Assembly (NCBI GenBank): GCA_037724045.1
Contig: JBBJOW010000011.1
Coordinates: forward strand, 1 to 64,000
Source of the DNA: DATLGB01 sp037724045
GTDB taxonomy: Bacteria; Actinomycetota; Thermoleophilia; Solirubrobacterales; Solirubrobacteraceae
Direction: 5' to 3'
DNA length: 64,000 nucleotides
Part shown: piece by piece, positions 29,140 to 37,838 of the stretch
Position numbering within the stretch: position 1 is the first letter of the stretch
Layout: each line of letters opens with the position of its first letter
Translations under genes and position numbers: made by a program
The notes under the pieces: generated by a model
What the model saw: only the letters and a program-made list of their open reading frames with translations
Told to the model about the DNA's origin: nothing
Databases searched by the model: none

Positions 29140-32100
29140 ATCGATCGTCCTGGCGGTTCTCGCACTTGCCGGAGCGGCGGCGTGGGCGGCAGTCGCCCTG
29201 GGCGCGACCGGGATCATCACCACCGTCGCCGGCGACGGTACAGCGGGCTTTGCGGGGGACGGCGGATCTGCGACGGCGGCGCGGCTGACGGTACCGGTGA
29301 GCGTCGTCGCCACGGCGGACGGCGGCTACTACGTCGCCGATCAGGGCAATCACCGGGTGCGGCGCATCGCGCCCGACGGCAGCATCTCGACCTTCGCGGG
29401 GACCGGCACGGCCGGCTTCACCGGGGACGGCGGGTCGGCGGCGAGCGCCAGCTTCGACGCTCCCTCGGGCGTCGGCGTGCTGCCCGACGGCTCGGTGCTG
29501 ATCGCGGACGCGAACAACAACCGCGTCCGCAGGGTCTCCCCGAACGGCACGATCGACACGGTCGCCGGAACGGGTGCGGCCGGCTTTGCCGGGGACGGCG
29601 GGCCGGCGGCATCCGCGCCGCTCGCCTTCCCCTACGACATCGCGCCGGCGGCCGACGGCAGCTACCTGATCGCCGACGTCGACAACCACCGCATCCGGCA
29701 GGTCTCTCCCGGGGGCACCATCACGACCGTGGCGGGCGACGGCACGCCGGGATTCGGTGGGGATGGCGGGGCCGCCACCGCGGCGAGCCTGAACAAGCCG
29801 TCGGGCGTCGCGCTCACCTCAGACGGCGGCTTCCTCATCGCCGACACCGCGAACCACCGGATTCGCAGGGTCGGCCCCAACGGCGTGATCTCCACCGTCA
29901 CCGGCACCGGCGTCGCAGCCTACGCCGGCGACGGGTTCGCCGCGACCGACGCGCAGCTGAGCTCCCCGATCCGGGTTTCGGTGGCGGCCGACGGCACCTT
30001 CTTCGTCGCCGACAGCGGCAACCACAGCGTCCGGGTCGTCCAACCAGACGGGTCGATAAAGACGCTCGCGGGCACGGGCACGGCCGGCGACTCGGGTGAC
30101 GGCGGCCTCGCGTCAAACGCCCAGCTCAACAAGCCCTTCGGCGTCGCCGCGACCTCGGACGCCGACGTCCTCATCGCCGACACGTTCAACCACCGCGTGC
30201 GCCGCGTCGACGCGGGGGACCCCGCGGCTCCCAGCGTGACGCCGGCGCCGACGGAGACGCCCACCTTCACCGATTGGACGTCGGCGAACACCACGTCGGC
30301 CGGCGGGATCCTCAACGGCGACACGATCGCGATCGCCGGTACCGACATCTCGCCGACGCCGGGCAGCACGCTGAACGGCACCTCGACGATCTTCTCCGGC
30401 AGCGCCTTCGACCCGCAACTGCCCACCAGCGACGCCATCGAGCTCCGCGGCAGCGCCAACGGGTCGTTCACCGTGACCTTCGAGAACGCGGTCGCCAACC
30501 CGGTGCTGCACGTGGCCTCGCTGCTGTCGGTGCTCGAGTTCCCGGCCGGCACGAACATCCAGCGCGTCAGTGGGGACGCGAACTTCGTCGTCTCGGGTTC
30601 CTCGGTCTCCGGCACGGCCGGCCAGCCCGACGCCAACGGAACGATCCGGCTCGTCGGGACGTTCACCACGATCACGTTCACCACCACCCCGCAGTTCGCC
30701 GGCGCCCAGGCCGACGGCATCCCCGTCCAGATTGGCGCCGTGTCGACGCCGACGCCGGACCCGACGGTGACGCCGGACCCGACGGTGACCGCGACGCCGA
30801 TCCCCACGCCCAGCGCCGAGCCTGAGCCGGACCTCGCGCTCAAATGGCACCTCGAGCGGCGCGAGCAGTACCCGGGCGAGCCCTTCGACGACAAGGCCTT
30901 CGACGCGTCGGGCAATGGCTTGCACGGAACGGTCGGCCTCGGCGGCTTCACCGGCCCGGGCCGCTTCAAGAACGCCTTCGCGCTCCCGCGCGACCCGGTC
31001 ACCGGGCAGGTGGGCGTCGGCACGGAGGGGGCGACGGCGCTGCAGCCGGCCAACGTGACGCTGATGCTGTGGGTCCGCGGCCAGGATCCCGGGCCGCTGA
31101 CCACGATCGCGGCCTACGGCGAGGGCTGCGGCAACGGCTCCTACGGCTTCCTCGCCGGTGACAGCAAGCTGTCCTTCGGAGTGATCAAGGAGGGCTCCAT
31201 TCTCCCGGTGTCGTCGCCACAGGCGGACGTCTTCGACGGGCAGTGGCACGCGGTCGCCGGTACCTCCGACGGGTCGCGCGTGCGCCTGTACGTCGATGGG
31301 GCGGAGGTGGGCTCGGGCGGCGGGCAGACGACCGGCGGACCCATCGCGTACAACGACATCAGCCCGAGCCTGCGCGCGGGCGGCCCGCCGCAGGCCGACT
31401 GCCCGGTCAACAAGCCCTTCCGCGGGGACATAGACGAGGTCCGGGTCTACCGGCGCGCGCTGAACGGCGAGGAGCTCGCCTACCTGCAGGCCGGCTACCA
31501 CCGCCGGCCGCCGTCTCTGCCGATCCCGGCCGGCCCGAAGAGCACGAGTCCTCCCTCCTTGTCTGGCGTTCCGAAGATCGGCTCCACCCTCTCGTGCGAG
31601 CCGGGCACCTGGACGGGCAGCCCGGTGAGCTTCACCTACCTGTGGGAGCGCGCGCCCCGGTCGACGACCGCCGACGGGGATCAGGCCTGGAACGCGATCG
31701 ACGGCGCCACCGGCCAGCAGTACGTCCCCCAACCGAATGACGAGTCCTCGCGCATCCGCTGCCGCGAGATCGCCACCGACGCGAGCGGATTCACCGGCGA
31801 GGCGGTCTCCAAGTCGCTGCGCGTCGATGTCGACGTCCCGATCGCGGTGGTCTTGCCGAGGATCGAGGGCACGCCCATCGGTGGCAGGGAGCTCACGTGC
31901 ATCCCCGGCGAGTGGAAGCACGGTCCCGACTTCTCCTACCAATGGCTGCGAAACGGCCAACCGATCGACGGCGCGACGCAGCCCAGGTACACGCTCGTGC
32001 GGCGGTACTCCGACGGACTCGAGTACCGAGAGAGCAACCCGAACGGGGACGCGGATCGCGAGATCGCCTGCCGCGTGCTCGCCAGCAACGACGTCGGCAC

Positions 32101-35100
32101 TTCGGTGCCCGCGATCAGTCCTCCGGTGCGGCCGGTCGACGACCCGCCGCGGTGGTCGGTGCGGCCGACCGTCACCCTCAGCGATGATTCGAACCCGCTC
32201 CAGCAGACGGCAACCTGCGACCGCGGCAAGTGGTTCAACGACCGCGTCGACGAGCCGGGCAACGAGGATCAGTACCAGTGGTATCGCAGCAACTCGAACA
32301 ATCTCGACGCCGGCTTCGGGTCGTACGACGACTACACCCCGATCGCCGGCGCGACCGGTTCGACGTTCAGGATCACCGCGGACCACCTCGGCCGCCACGT
32401 CAGCTGCTACGTGACCCCGCGCAACGCCGCCGGGGTCAGCGCGAGCGGGATTCCGGCCCCGGGGAACCTCTTCTTCCCCGAGCTCTACGGCCTATCGAAG
32501 GCCGTCTTCATCCCGCTTCCGACCGGCACTGGGACCGGGCGGATCGACACCGTCTTCCGCAAGAACCGGAACGACCCCATCAACATGCTCGCGACGTCTG
32601 ACGCGTACCGGAACCTCGCCAAGGAGCTGTTCGTCAAGCAGCAGACGGCGGCCAAGGACGAGCTGGCCGCGTCGTGCGCCTCGCCGGGCGGCCGTGCGAA
32701 CGAGATGAAGCCCGCCACGTCGACGAATCAGCCGGACGGATCGATCAGCAGACCCCCGTTGACCCCGGCGGAGCAGTGCTACGTCCTCAACCACTTCCCC
32801 GAGAAGATCGTCCTGACCGAGTACGGCTTCTATTACAGGGAGCTGTCGGTGTGCGAGACGAGGCCGTACGTCGGAGGCCGCATCTGCCCGAGCCTGGGGA
32901 TCGCGGTTCAACCGGTCAACGCGTCGACGGCGGAGGCCCTCCCGATCGAGACCCAGGAGAAGCTCAGACCCGTGACGCCGGTCCGCGTGCTCTGGGACGT
33001 CGACAACGACGGAGGCACGGACATCTCCTGTCCGGGAAGCTCACCCGTGATCCGCGGCAACTTCGACCCGGGGGTGTTCTCACCGCGAGCGGTCATCGTC
33101 AACGCGGACTCGGAGACCACGGGGCAGTTCGTCTCGATTCAGAAGACCTTCGCATTCCCGGACGTCGCGGGCGCGAAGGACCCGAACGGCGCCTTCACCG
33201 CCCCCGACGGCACGCGGTTCATCAAGGGCGCAAAGCGCACGCCGATCCAGCCCATGTGGTGCAGGAGCAGCTTCACGCCCCCACCGGACCCCGAGGTCGG
33301 TCCCTGCACCTCCAATGGCCTCGTCGGGCGCGTGCAGCTGGTCGGCAACATGTGCCCGATGAACGTCCGGGCGGTCGACGACGACGAGCTGAAGGGCCTG
33401 CCTGAAGACGTGCAGGCCATGATCAGGGCCGCCGCCGACGTGGTCAACCGCGCAGAGGCGGAGCGCGAGAAGGCGCAGCCCGGCTATTCGCCCGGGACGC
33501 GGCGCGCGTCGTTGATGACGCGGGCACTGCCTTCCCCGGCGGATCTCGCTCTCGCGGCCACGGTCACCAACACCTCCGCCGCAGTCGCCAGCGTCGGTCA
33601 GGCCTACACCGCGGCCGCGGCCGGCGGCACCGTCCTCGAGAAGAAGCTCGACTCGACGTTCGCCAACGGGTCCGTCCTGGACGACAAGGTCAAGGGGATC
33701 CAGGCCGCTGCAGGCGTCGCGAACCCACAGGGGCTCACCGGCGCGAAGGCCCCGTTCGCACTTGATCAGATCTACGTCGTCAACGGCAGCCTGAGCGTCA
33801 ACGGCGTCAAGGTCGATCCGGCCGGCGCCCTCCACACCCTCGTCGTTCCGAGCGACGTCGGTGAGGCGCTGCCGGGCGTGAGCAAGATGACGATTACTGC
33901 TCAGAAGGCGCAGAGCAGCCTCGGCATCGACCCCAAGATCCCGCTGACGACCGACCCCCAGGCATACAAGGCAATCGTCGACGACAAGATCAACGAGACG
34001 AAGGACAAGGTACTCAGCGAGGGGATCGACTTCACCTCGAAGAAGTTCCAGGAGATCGCCAGCAAGCTCGATCTCGGCCCGTTCAAGCTGAGCGGCAGCG
34101 ACGTGAACGTCGTGCTCAACGACGACGGTACGGCGACCCTGAAGGCGCTGGCGCAGCTTCCCGGCCTGTCGAATGGCATCAGCCCGGTCGAGGTCAAGGT
34201 CGAGCTGCACGGGGACCTCAATGGCAAGCTCAAGCTCCAAGGGCTCGACATCAACGTCCCCAGTGCGTATCTGTTCGGCGTCAGGGTGCGCAGGTTGAGG
34301 CTGGTCTATGGCGCGGACAAGGGACTCAGCGCCACCGGGCAGATCACCTTCGACTTCACGGGCGGCGACGGCATCGACATCACCCAGTTTCGCATCGACG
34401 AGAAAGGCGTCTTCAGAGAGCTGAAGGTGTCGCTGCTCCTCGGGGCGGGCAAGGGCGTGCCGCTCGGGCCGGGCATCTTCTTGACCAAGTTCACCGGTGG
34501 TTTCAAGGCCCCCGAGCCGCTGGAGATCGTGGCGGGGGGAGCGGTCTCGGTCGGGCCGAGCGCGGGCGGCGGCTGTCCGACCGTGGGGGTCGACGGCGAG
34601 ATCTTGGTCCACTTCAGCCCGACGCCGTTCTACATCACAGTCAACGGCGAGATCCAGCTCGTCTGCATCGGGCTGACCAGGGTGGACGTCAAAGCCAGCT
34701 CGAACGGCAACGTCGACGTCCGCGCGGCGATCGACCTGGGGATCCCGAACATCGCCAGGATCACCGGGGAGGTCTTCGGCGCGGTGCAGGTGGAGCCCAC
34801 GTCGGCGTGGCAGGTGAGCGCGAACGGAGAGCTGAAGCTCCTCATCCTGCCGGAGGTCGTGCTGAAGGGCGTGCTGTCCAATCTGGGCGTCGCCGCCTGT
34901 GGTGCGTTCACGATCCCGACGCCGTTCCCGTTCGACGATCTCGAGATCGCCGCAGGCGCGTCCGTGAAGTTCCCTGGCGGGCGCCCGCCGCTGGGGCTGC
35001 CCGAGCTGATCGCGAACTTCCGCGCCTTCACCGGGTGCGATCTGAGCGCCTTCCAGCCGATACGCAAATTCCGGGTGGGCAGGCAGGCCGACGCGCCGCA

Positions 35101-35971
35101 GACGTTCGCGCTCGATCGCTCCAGCGCAGCGCTGTCCTTCGAGGGCGCGGGCGCCGCACCGCTCGTGCGGCTCACCTCGCCGAGCGGGAAGGTGTTCGAC
35201 TTCAGCGATCCGGCGCAGGGCGGGATCGTGGAGGGCGCGCTGGGTGCGGTCATCGAGCCCGAGGACCGCTCCGTGGTCATCCTTTCGCACCCCGAGGCCG
35301 GGATGTGGAAGGCGGAGGTCGCGGATGGCTCGACGCCGATCCTGCGCATCCAGCAGGCCGACGTCCTGCCGAAGCCGAAGGTCAAGGCCAGCGTGATGGG
35401 CAAGGGCGCCGAGCGCGTGCTTCGCTACCGGGTCAAGCCGCTAGCCGGCCAGGTCGTGCGGTTCGTCGAGACCGCCGGGGGCGCCAGCAAGATCATCAAG
35501 ACCGTCAAGCGCGGCGGGAGCGGCAAGGTCCGCTACACGGTGAGCGAGGCCACGTCGGCGAAGCGCACGATCTACGCCCAGGTCACCCAGGACGACCAGC
35601 CGCGCGCGCGGATCGCGGTCGAGCGTTACGTCGCACCCAACCCGAGGATCGGCACGCCCGAGGTCAAGGTGCGCCGCAACGCCACCCGTGCCGTCGTCAC
35701 CTGGTCGAAGGCCTCGCTCGCGAGCCGGTACGACGTCGCCGTGTCGTTCAGCGACGGTCGCAACCTGCTCTTCGCGCCCGAAGGCAAGGGGCGTCGCGTG
35801 ACGATTCCCGCCGTCGGCGCAAAGGGAGGAATTGTCGCCCGGGTCACCGCCACGTCGAGCAGCGGCCGCGCGGGCAAGCCGGGCGTCGGGCGCCTCGGGG
35901 AGGTCAAGCCAAAGAAGAAGACGACGAAGAAGCAGGGCAAGGGCGGCAAGCAGGGCAAGCAGAAGAAGTAG
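29132..35971 (+). CDS. Giant secreted NHL-repeat / LamG / Ig-like multidomain protein
   Basis: A 2279-residue exported protein. A signal peptide (residues 1-25) is followed by six NHL-type beta-propeller repeats of about 58 residues (to about 365) sharing VAGxGTAGFxGDGG and LIADxxNHRVRRV. A Thr/Pro linker lies at about 545-570 and a LamG-like jelly roll at about 570-790, ending GDIDEVRVYRRALNGEE. Ig-like repeats with LSCEPGTWTGSPVSFTYLW follow at about 805-1110. Then come about 1000 residues I do not recognise, a fibronectin-like end and a Lys-rich tail (KPKKKTTKKQGKGGKQGKQ). No LPXTG or membrane anchor is seen. The start overlaps the kinase stop and has a GGAGAG site. Function unknown; adhesion or a surface ligand for the kinases is possible. 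Confidence 0.88.
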   Translation: MRRSIVLAVLALAGAAAWAAVALGATGIITTVAGDGTAGFAGDGGSATAARLTVPVSVVATADGGYYVADQGNHRVRRIAPDGSISTFAGTGTAGFTGDGGSAASASFDAPSGVGVLPDGSVLIADANNNRVRRVSPNGTIDTVAGTGAAGFAGDGGPAASAPLAFPYDIAPAADGSYLIADVDNHRIRQVSPGGTITTVAGDGTPGFGGDGGAATAASLNKPSGVALTSDGGFLIADTANHRIRRVGPNGVISTVTGTGVAAYAGDGFAATDAQLSSPIRVSVAADGTFFVADSGNHSVRVVQPDGSIKTLAGTGTAGDSGDGGLASNAQLNKPFGVAATSDADVLIADTFNHRVRRVDAGDPAAPSVTPAPTETPTFTDWTSANTTSAGGILNGDTIAIAGTDISPTPGSTLNGTSTIFSGSAFDPQLPTSDAIELRGSANGSFTVTFENAVANPVLHVASLLSVLEFPAGTNIQRVSGDANFVVSGSSVSGTAGQPDANGTIRLVGTFTTITFTTTPQFAGAQADGIPVQIGAVSTPTPDPTVTPDPTVTATPIPTPSAEPEPDLALKWHLERREQYPGEPFDDKAFDASGNGLHGTVGLGGFTGPGRFKNAFALPRDPVTGQVGVGTEGATALQPANVTLMLWVRGQDPGPLTTIAAYGEGCGNGSYGFLAGDSKLSFGVIKEGSILPVSSPQADVFDGQWHAVAGTSDGSRVRLYVDGAEVGSGGGQTTGGPIAYNDISPSLRAGGPPQADCPVNKPFRGDIDEVRVYRRALNGEELAYLQAGYHRRPPSLPIPAGPKSTSPPSLSGVPKIGSTLSCEPGTWTGSPVSFTYLWERAPRSTTADGDQAWNAIDGATGQQYVPQPNDESSRIRCREIATDASGFTGEAVSKSLRVDVDVPIAVVLPRIEGTPIGGRELTCIPGEWKHGPDFSYQWLRNGQPIDGATQPRYTLVRRYSDGLEYRESNPNGDADREIACRVLASNDVGTSVPAISPPVRPVDDPPRWSVRPTVTLSDDSNPLQQTATCDRGKWFNDRVDEPGNEDQYQWYRSNSNNLDAGFGSYDDYTPIAGATGSTFRITADHLGRHVSCYVTPRNAAGVSASGIPAPGNLFFPELYGLSKAVFIPLPTGTGTGRIDTVFRKNRNDPINMLATSDAYRNLAKELFVKQQTAAKDELAASCASPGGRANEMKPATSTNQPDGSISRPPLTPAEQCYVLNHFPEKIVLTEYGFYYRELSVCETRPYVGGRICPSLGIAVQPVNASTAEALPIETQEKLRPVTPVRVLWDVDNDGGTDISCPGSSPVIRGNFDPGVFSPRAVIVNADSETTGQFVSIQKTFAFPDVAGAKDPNGAFTAPDGTRFIKGAKRTPIQPMWCRSSFTPPPDPEVGPCTSNGLVGRVQLVGNMCPMNVRAVDDDELKGLPEDVQAMIRAAADVVNRAEAEREKAQPGYSPGTRRASLMTRALPSPADLALAATVTNTSAAVASVGQAYTAAAAGGTVLEKKLDSTFANGSVLDDKVKGIQAAAGVANPQGLTGAKAPFALDQIYVVNGSLSVNGVKVDPAGALHTLVVPSDVGEALPGVSKMTITAQKAQSSLGIDPKIPLTTDPQAYKAIVDDKINETKDKVLSEGIDFTSKKFQEIASKLDLGPFKLSGSDVNVVLNDDGTATLKALAQLPGLSNGISPVEVKVELHGDLNGKLKLQGLDINVPSAYLFGVRVRRLRLVYGADKGLSATGQITFDFTGGDGIDITQFRIDEKGVFRELKVSLLLGAGKGVPLGPGIFLTKFTGGFKAPEPLEIVAGGAVSVGPSAGGGCPTVGVDGEILVHFSPTPFYITVNGEIQLVCIGLTRVDVKASSNGNVDVRAAIDLGIPNIARITGEVFGAVQVEPTSAWQVSANGELKLLILPEVVLKGVLSNLGVAACGAFTIPTPFPFDDLEIAAGASVKFPGGRPPLGLPELIANFRAFTGCDLSAFQPIRKFRVGRQADAPQTFALDRSSAALSFEGAGAAPLVRLTSPSGKVFDFSDPAQGGIVEGALGAVIEPEDRSVVILSHPEAGMWKAEVADGSTPILRIQQADVLPKPKVKASVMGKGAERVLRYRVKPLAGQVVRFVETAGGASKIIKTVKRGGSGKVRYTVSEATSAKRTIYAQVTQDDQPRARIAVERYVAPNPRIGTPEVKVRRNATRAVVTWSKASLASRYDVAVSFSDGRNLLFAPEGKGRRVTIPAVGAKGGIVARVTATSSSGRAGKPGVGRLGEVKPKKKTTKKQGKGGKQGKQKK

Positions 35972-36027
35972 GCGAGGCCGAGCGATGGGCCCCGAGCGGG
36001 AGCATCATGCATCTGTGGAGTTGATGC

Positions 36028-36033
36028 TATGAT
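36028..36033 (+). promoter_or_regulatory. -10 element TATGAT, leaderless promoter of the second toxin-antitoxin pair
   Basis: TATGAT ends six bases before ATG 36040. It lies within the right arm of an inverted repeat GCATCAT (36002-36008) / ATGATGC (36029-36035), a plausible antitoxin operator. Confidence 0.6.
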
Positions 36034-36039
36034 GCCTCG

Positions 36040-36291
36040 ATGCGTACGACGGTCACCTTGGACCCGGATGTCGCCGCGCTGGTGCAGCGCGCGATGAAGG
36101 AGCGCGGCCTGTCGTTCAAACAGGCGGTCAACGATGCGATTCGCAAGGGGATGACCCAGCGGAGCCGAGAGCCGTATGACTTTCCCACGTACCACATGGG
36201 CGAGCCGCGGGTCGACCTCACCAAGGCGCTTCGGCTGGCGGGCGAACTCGAAGACGAGGAGATCCTCCGCAAGATGTCGCTGGGCAAGTGA
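36040..36291 (+). CDS. Putative antitoxin of the second PIN toxin pair
   Basis: An 83-residue protein with an N-terminal ribbon-helix-helix-like segment (RTTVTLDPDVAALVQRAMKE, then SFKQAVNDAIRKGM) and a C-terminal half with alternating acidic residues (RLAGELEDEEILRKM) suited to bind a toxin. It is followed three bases later, in the same frame, by a PIN-domain gene. ATG 36040 lies on the predicted transcription start of a leaderless promoter. It is unlike the first antitoxin in sequence, so the two pairs are separate systems. Confidence 0.8.
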   Translation: MRTTVTLDPDVAALVQRAMKERGLSFKQAVNDAIRKGMTQRSREPYDFPTYHMGEPRVDLTKALRLAGELEDEEILRKMSLGK

Positions 36292-36294
36292 CGA

Positions 36295-36720
36295 TTGCTC
36301 CTAGTCGACGCCAACGTCCTGCTCTACGCGGTCAACGCTGACGCACGCCACCACACGGCCGCGCGCGACTGGTTGCGTCAAGCGCTGAACGCCGACGAAA
36401 CGGTCGGCATCGCATGGGTGGCGGCGCTCGCTTTCCTGCGGGTGTCGACGAGTCCCGTCGCGCTCGCTCAACCGCTAGGCGTCGAGGACGCATCCGATTT
36501 TCTCGAGGGCTGGTTGGGTCGGCCCCAAGTGGTGCTTCTGGAGCCGACGCCGCGTCACCTGCCGCTGCTGCGCTCGTTATTGGCCTCTGTCGGCACCGCC
36601 GGCAACCTCGTCAACGACGCACACCTGGCGGCGCTCGCGCTCGAGTACGACGCCACCGTGATCTCCTTCGACCGCGACTTCGGCCGTTTCGCGGGCGTTC
36701 GCTGGCGGCTGCCCGAGTAG
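36295..36720 (+). CDS. PIN-domain ribonuclease toxin (VapC-like)
   Basis: A 141-residue PIN-domain protein. The catalytic pattern is clear: LLVDANVLLYAV, the Glu-equivalent region ASDFLEGW, NLVNDAHLAALALEY and TVISFDRDFGRF. TTG 36295 is the only start after the antitoxin stop that keeps the first acidic motif, and it gives a short MLLVDANVL N-terminus. Its TAG stop forms part of the TAGTGT hexamer before prfB. Likely a sequence-specific RNase held inactive by the 36040 protein. Confidence 0.88.
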   Translation: MLLVDANVLLYAVNADARHHTAARDWLRQALNADETVGIAWVAALAFLRVSTSPVALAQPLGVEDASDFLEGWLGRPQVVLLEPTPRHLPLLRSLLASVGTAGNLVNDAHLAALALEYDATVISFDRDFGRFAGVRWRLPE

Positions 36721-36723
36721 TGT
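36718..36723 (+). promoter_or_regulatory. -10-like TAGTGT before prfB
   Basis: TAGTGT ends seven bases before GTG 36731 and incorporates the toxin stop codon TAG. Confidence 0.4.
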
Positions 36724-36730
36724 CCGCAGG

Positions 36731-37838
36731 GTGAGCACGCCCGCGTCATCCCAGCCCACACCGCAGCGCCTGGCGGCCATCCGTGAGCAGCTGAAGCTCC
36801 TCGCGGATTATCTTTGACCCGGCAGGGCTGAAGGAGCGCGCCGCCGAGCTCGAGGCGCAGATGGGCGTACCCGGCTTCTGGGACGATCCGGACGCCGCAG
36901 GGAAGGTCAACTCCGAGCACGCGCGGGTCAGCCGTCGGCTGACGACTTTCACCGGGCTGCAGACCGATGTCGACGACCTCGAGGGGCTCGCCGAGCTTGC
37001 CGTCGAGGACGAGGAGATGGCGGCGGAGTTCGAGGACACGGTGATCTCGGTGGAGGCCCGTCTGGAGGAGCTCGAGCTCGCGCGGCTGTTCAGCGGCCGC
37101 TATGACGCCGGCGACGCCCTGGTCACCGTGAACTCCGGCGCGGGCGGGACGGACGCGCAGGACTGGGCGGAGATGGTGCTGCGCATGGAGATGCGCTGGG
37201 CCGAGCGGCGCGGGTTCAAGGCGGAGATGCTCGAGGCCAGCGCGGGGGAGGAGGCCGGCATCAAGTCGGCGACCTTCCGCGTGGCCGGCGAGAACGCCTA
37301 CGGGCTCTACGGCGCCGAGAAGGGCGTCCACCGACTCGTGCGCATCTCGCCCTTCGACGCGCAGTCGCGCCGGCAGACCGCGTTCGCGTCCGTCGAGGTG
37401 TCGCCGGTGCTCGAGGAGCTCGGCGAGGTCGAGATCCTGCCCGACGACCTGCAGGTCGACACGTACCGGGCGTCGGGCGCGGGCGGCCAGCACGTCAACA
37501 AGACCGACTCCGCGGTGCGCCTCACCCACCGCCCGTCGGGCATCGTGGTGCAGTGCCAGAACGAGCGGTCGCAGACGTCGAACAAGCTCACGGCCATGAA
37601 GATGCTGCAGTCCAAGCTGATCGAGCTCGAGGAGCGCAAGCGCCGCGAGGAGATCGCCAAGGCCAAGGGAGAGGTCATGGACGTCGGCTGGGGTTCGCAG
37701 ATCCGTTCCTACGTGCTCAATCCGTACACGATGGTCAAGGACCATCGGACGGACTACGAGATGGGCGACACCAACCGTGTGCTCGACGGCGACCTCGACG
37801 GCTTCGTGCGTGCCTACCTGCTCAAGGCTGCGACATGA
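36731..37838 (+). CDS. prfB: Peptide chain release factor 2, with programmed +1 frameshift
   Basis: Releases peptides at UGA and UAA; 368 residues after frameshifting. Translation starts at GTG 36731, reads 28 codons to TGA 36815-36817, then shifts +1 at CTTTGAC and continues from GAC 36816. The second part carries the SPF tripeptide (VRISPFDAQSRRQTAF) for stop-codon reading and the GGQ loop (SGAGGQHVNKTDSAVRL) for hydrolysis. The frameshift makes RF2 autoregulate its own level. The upstream Shine-Dalgarno-like stimulator seen in enteric prfB is weak here. ATGA couples it to the decarboxylase. Confidence 0.97.
36812..36818 (+). promoter_or_regulatory. prfB recoding site CTT-TGA-C
   Basis: The heptamer CTTTGAC, preceded by TAT, is the conserved RF2 slippery stop. 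The zero frame from 36731 ends here; the +1 frame gives release factor 2 from its second residue block on. Confidence 0.95.
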
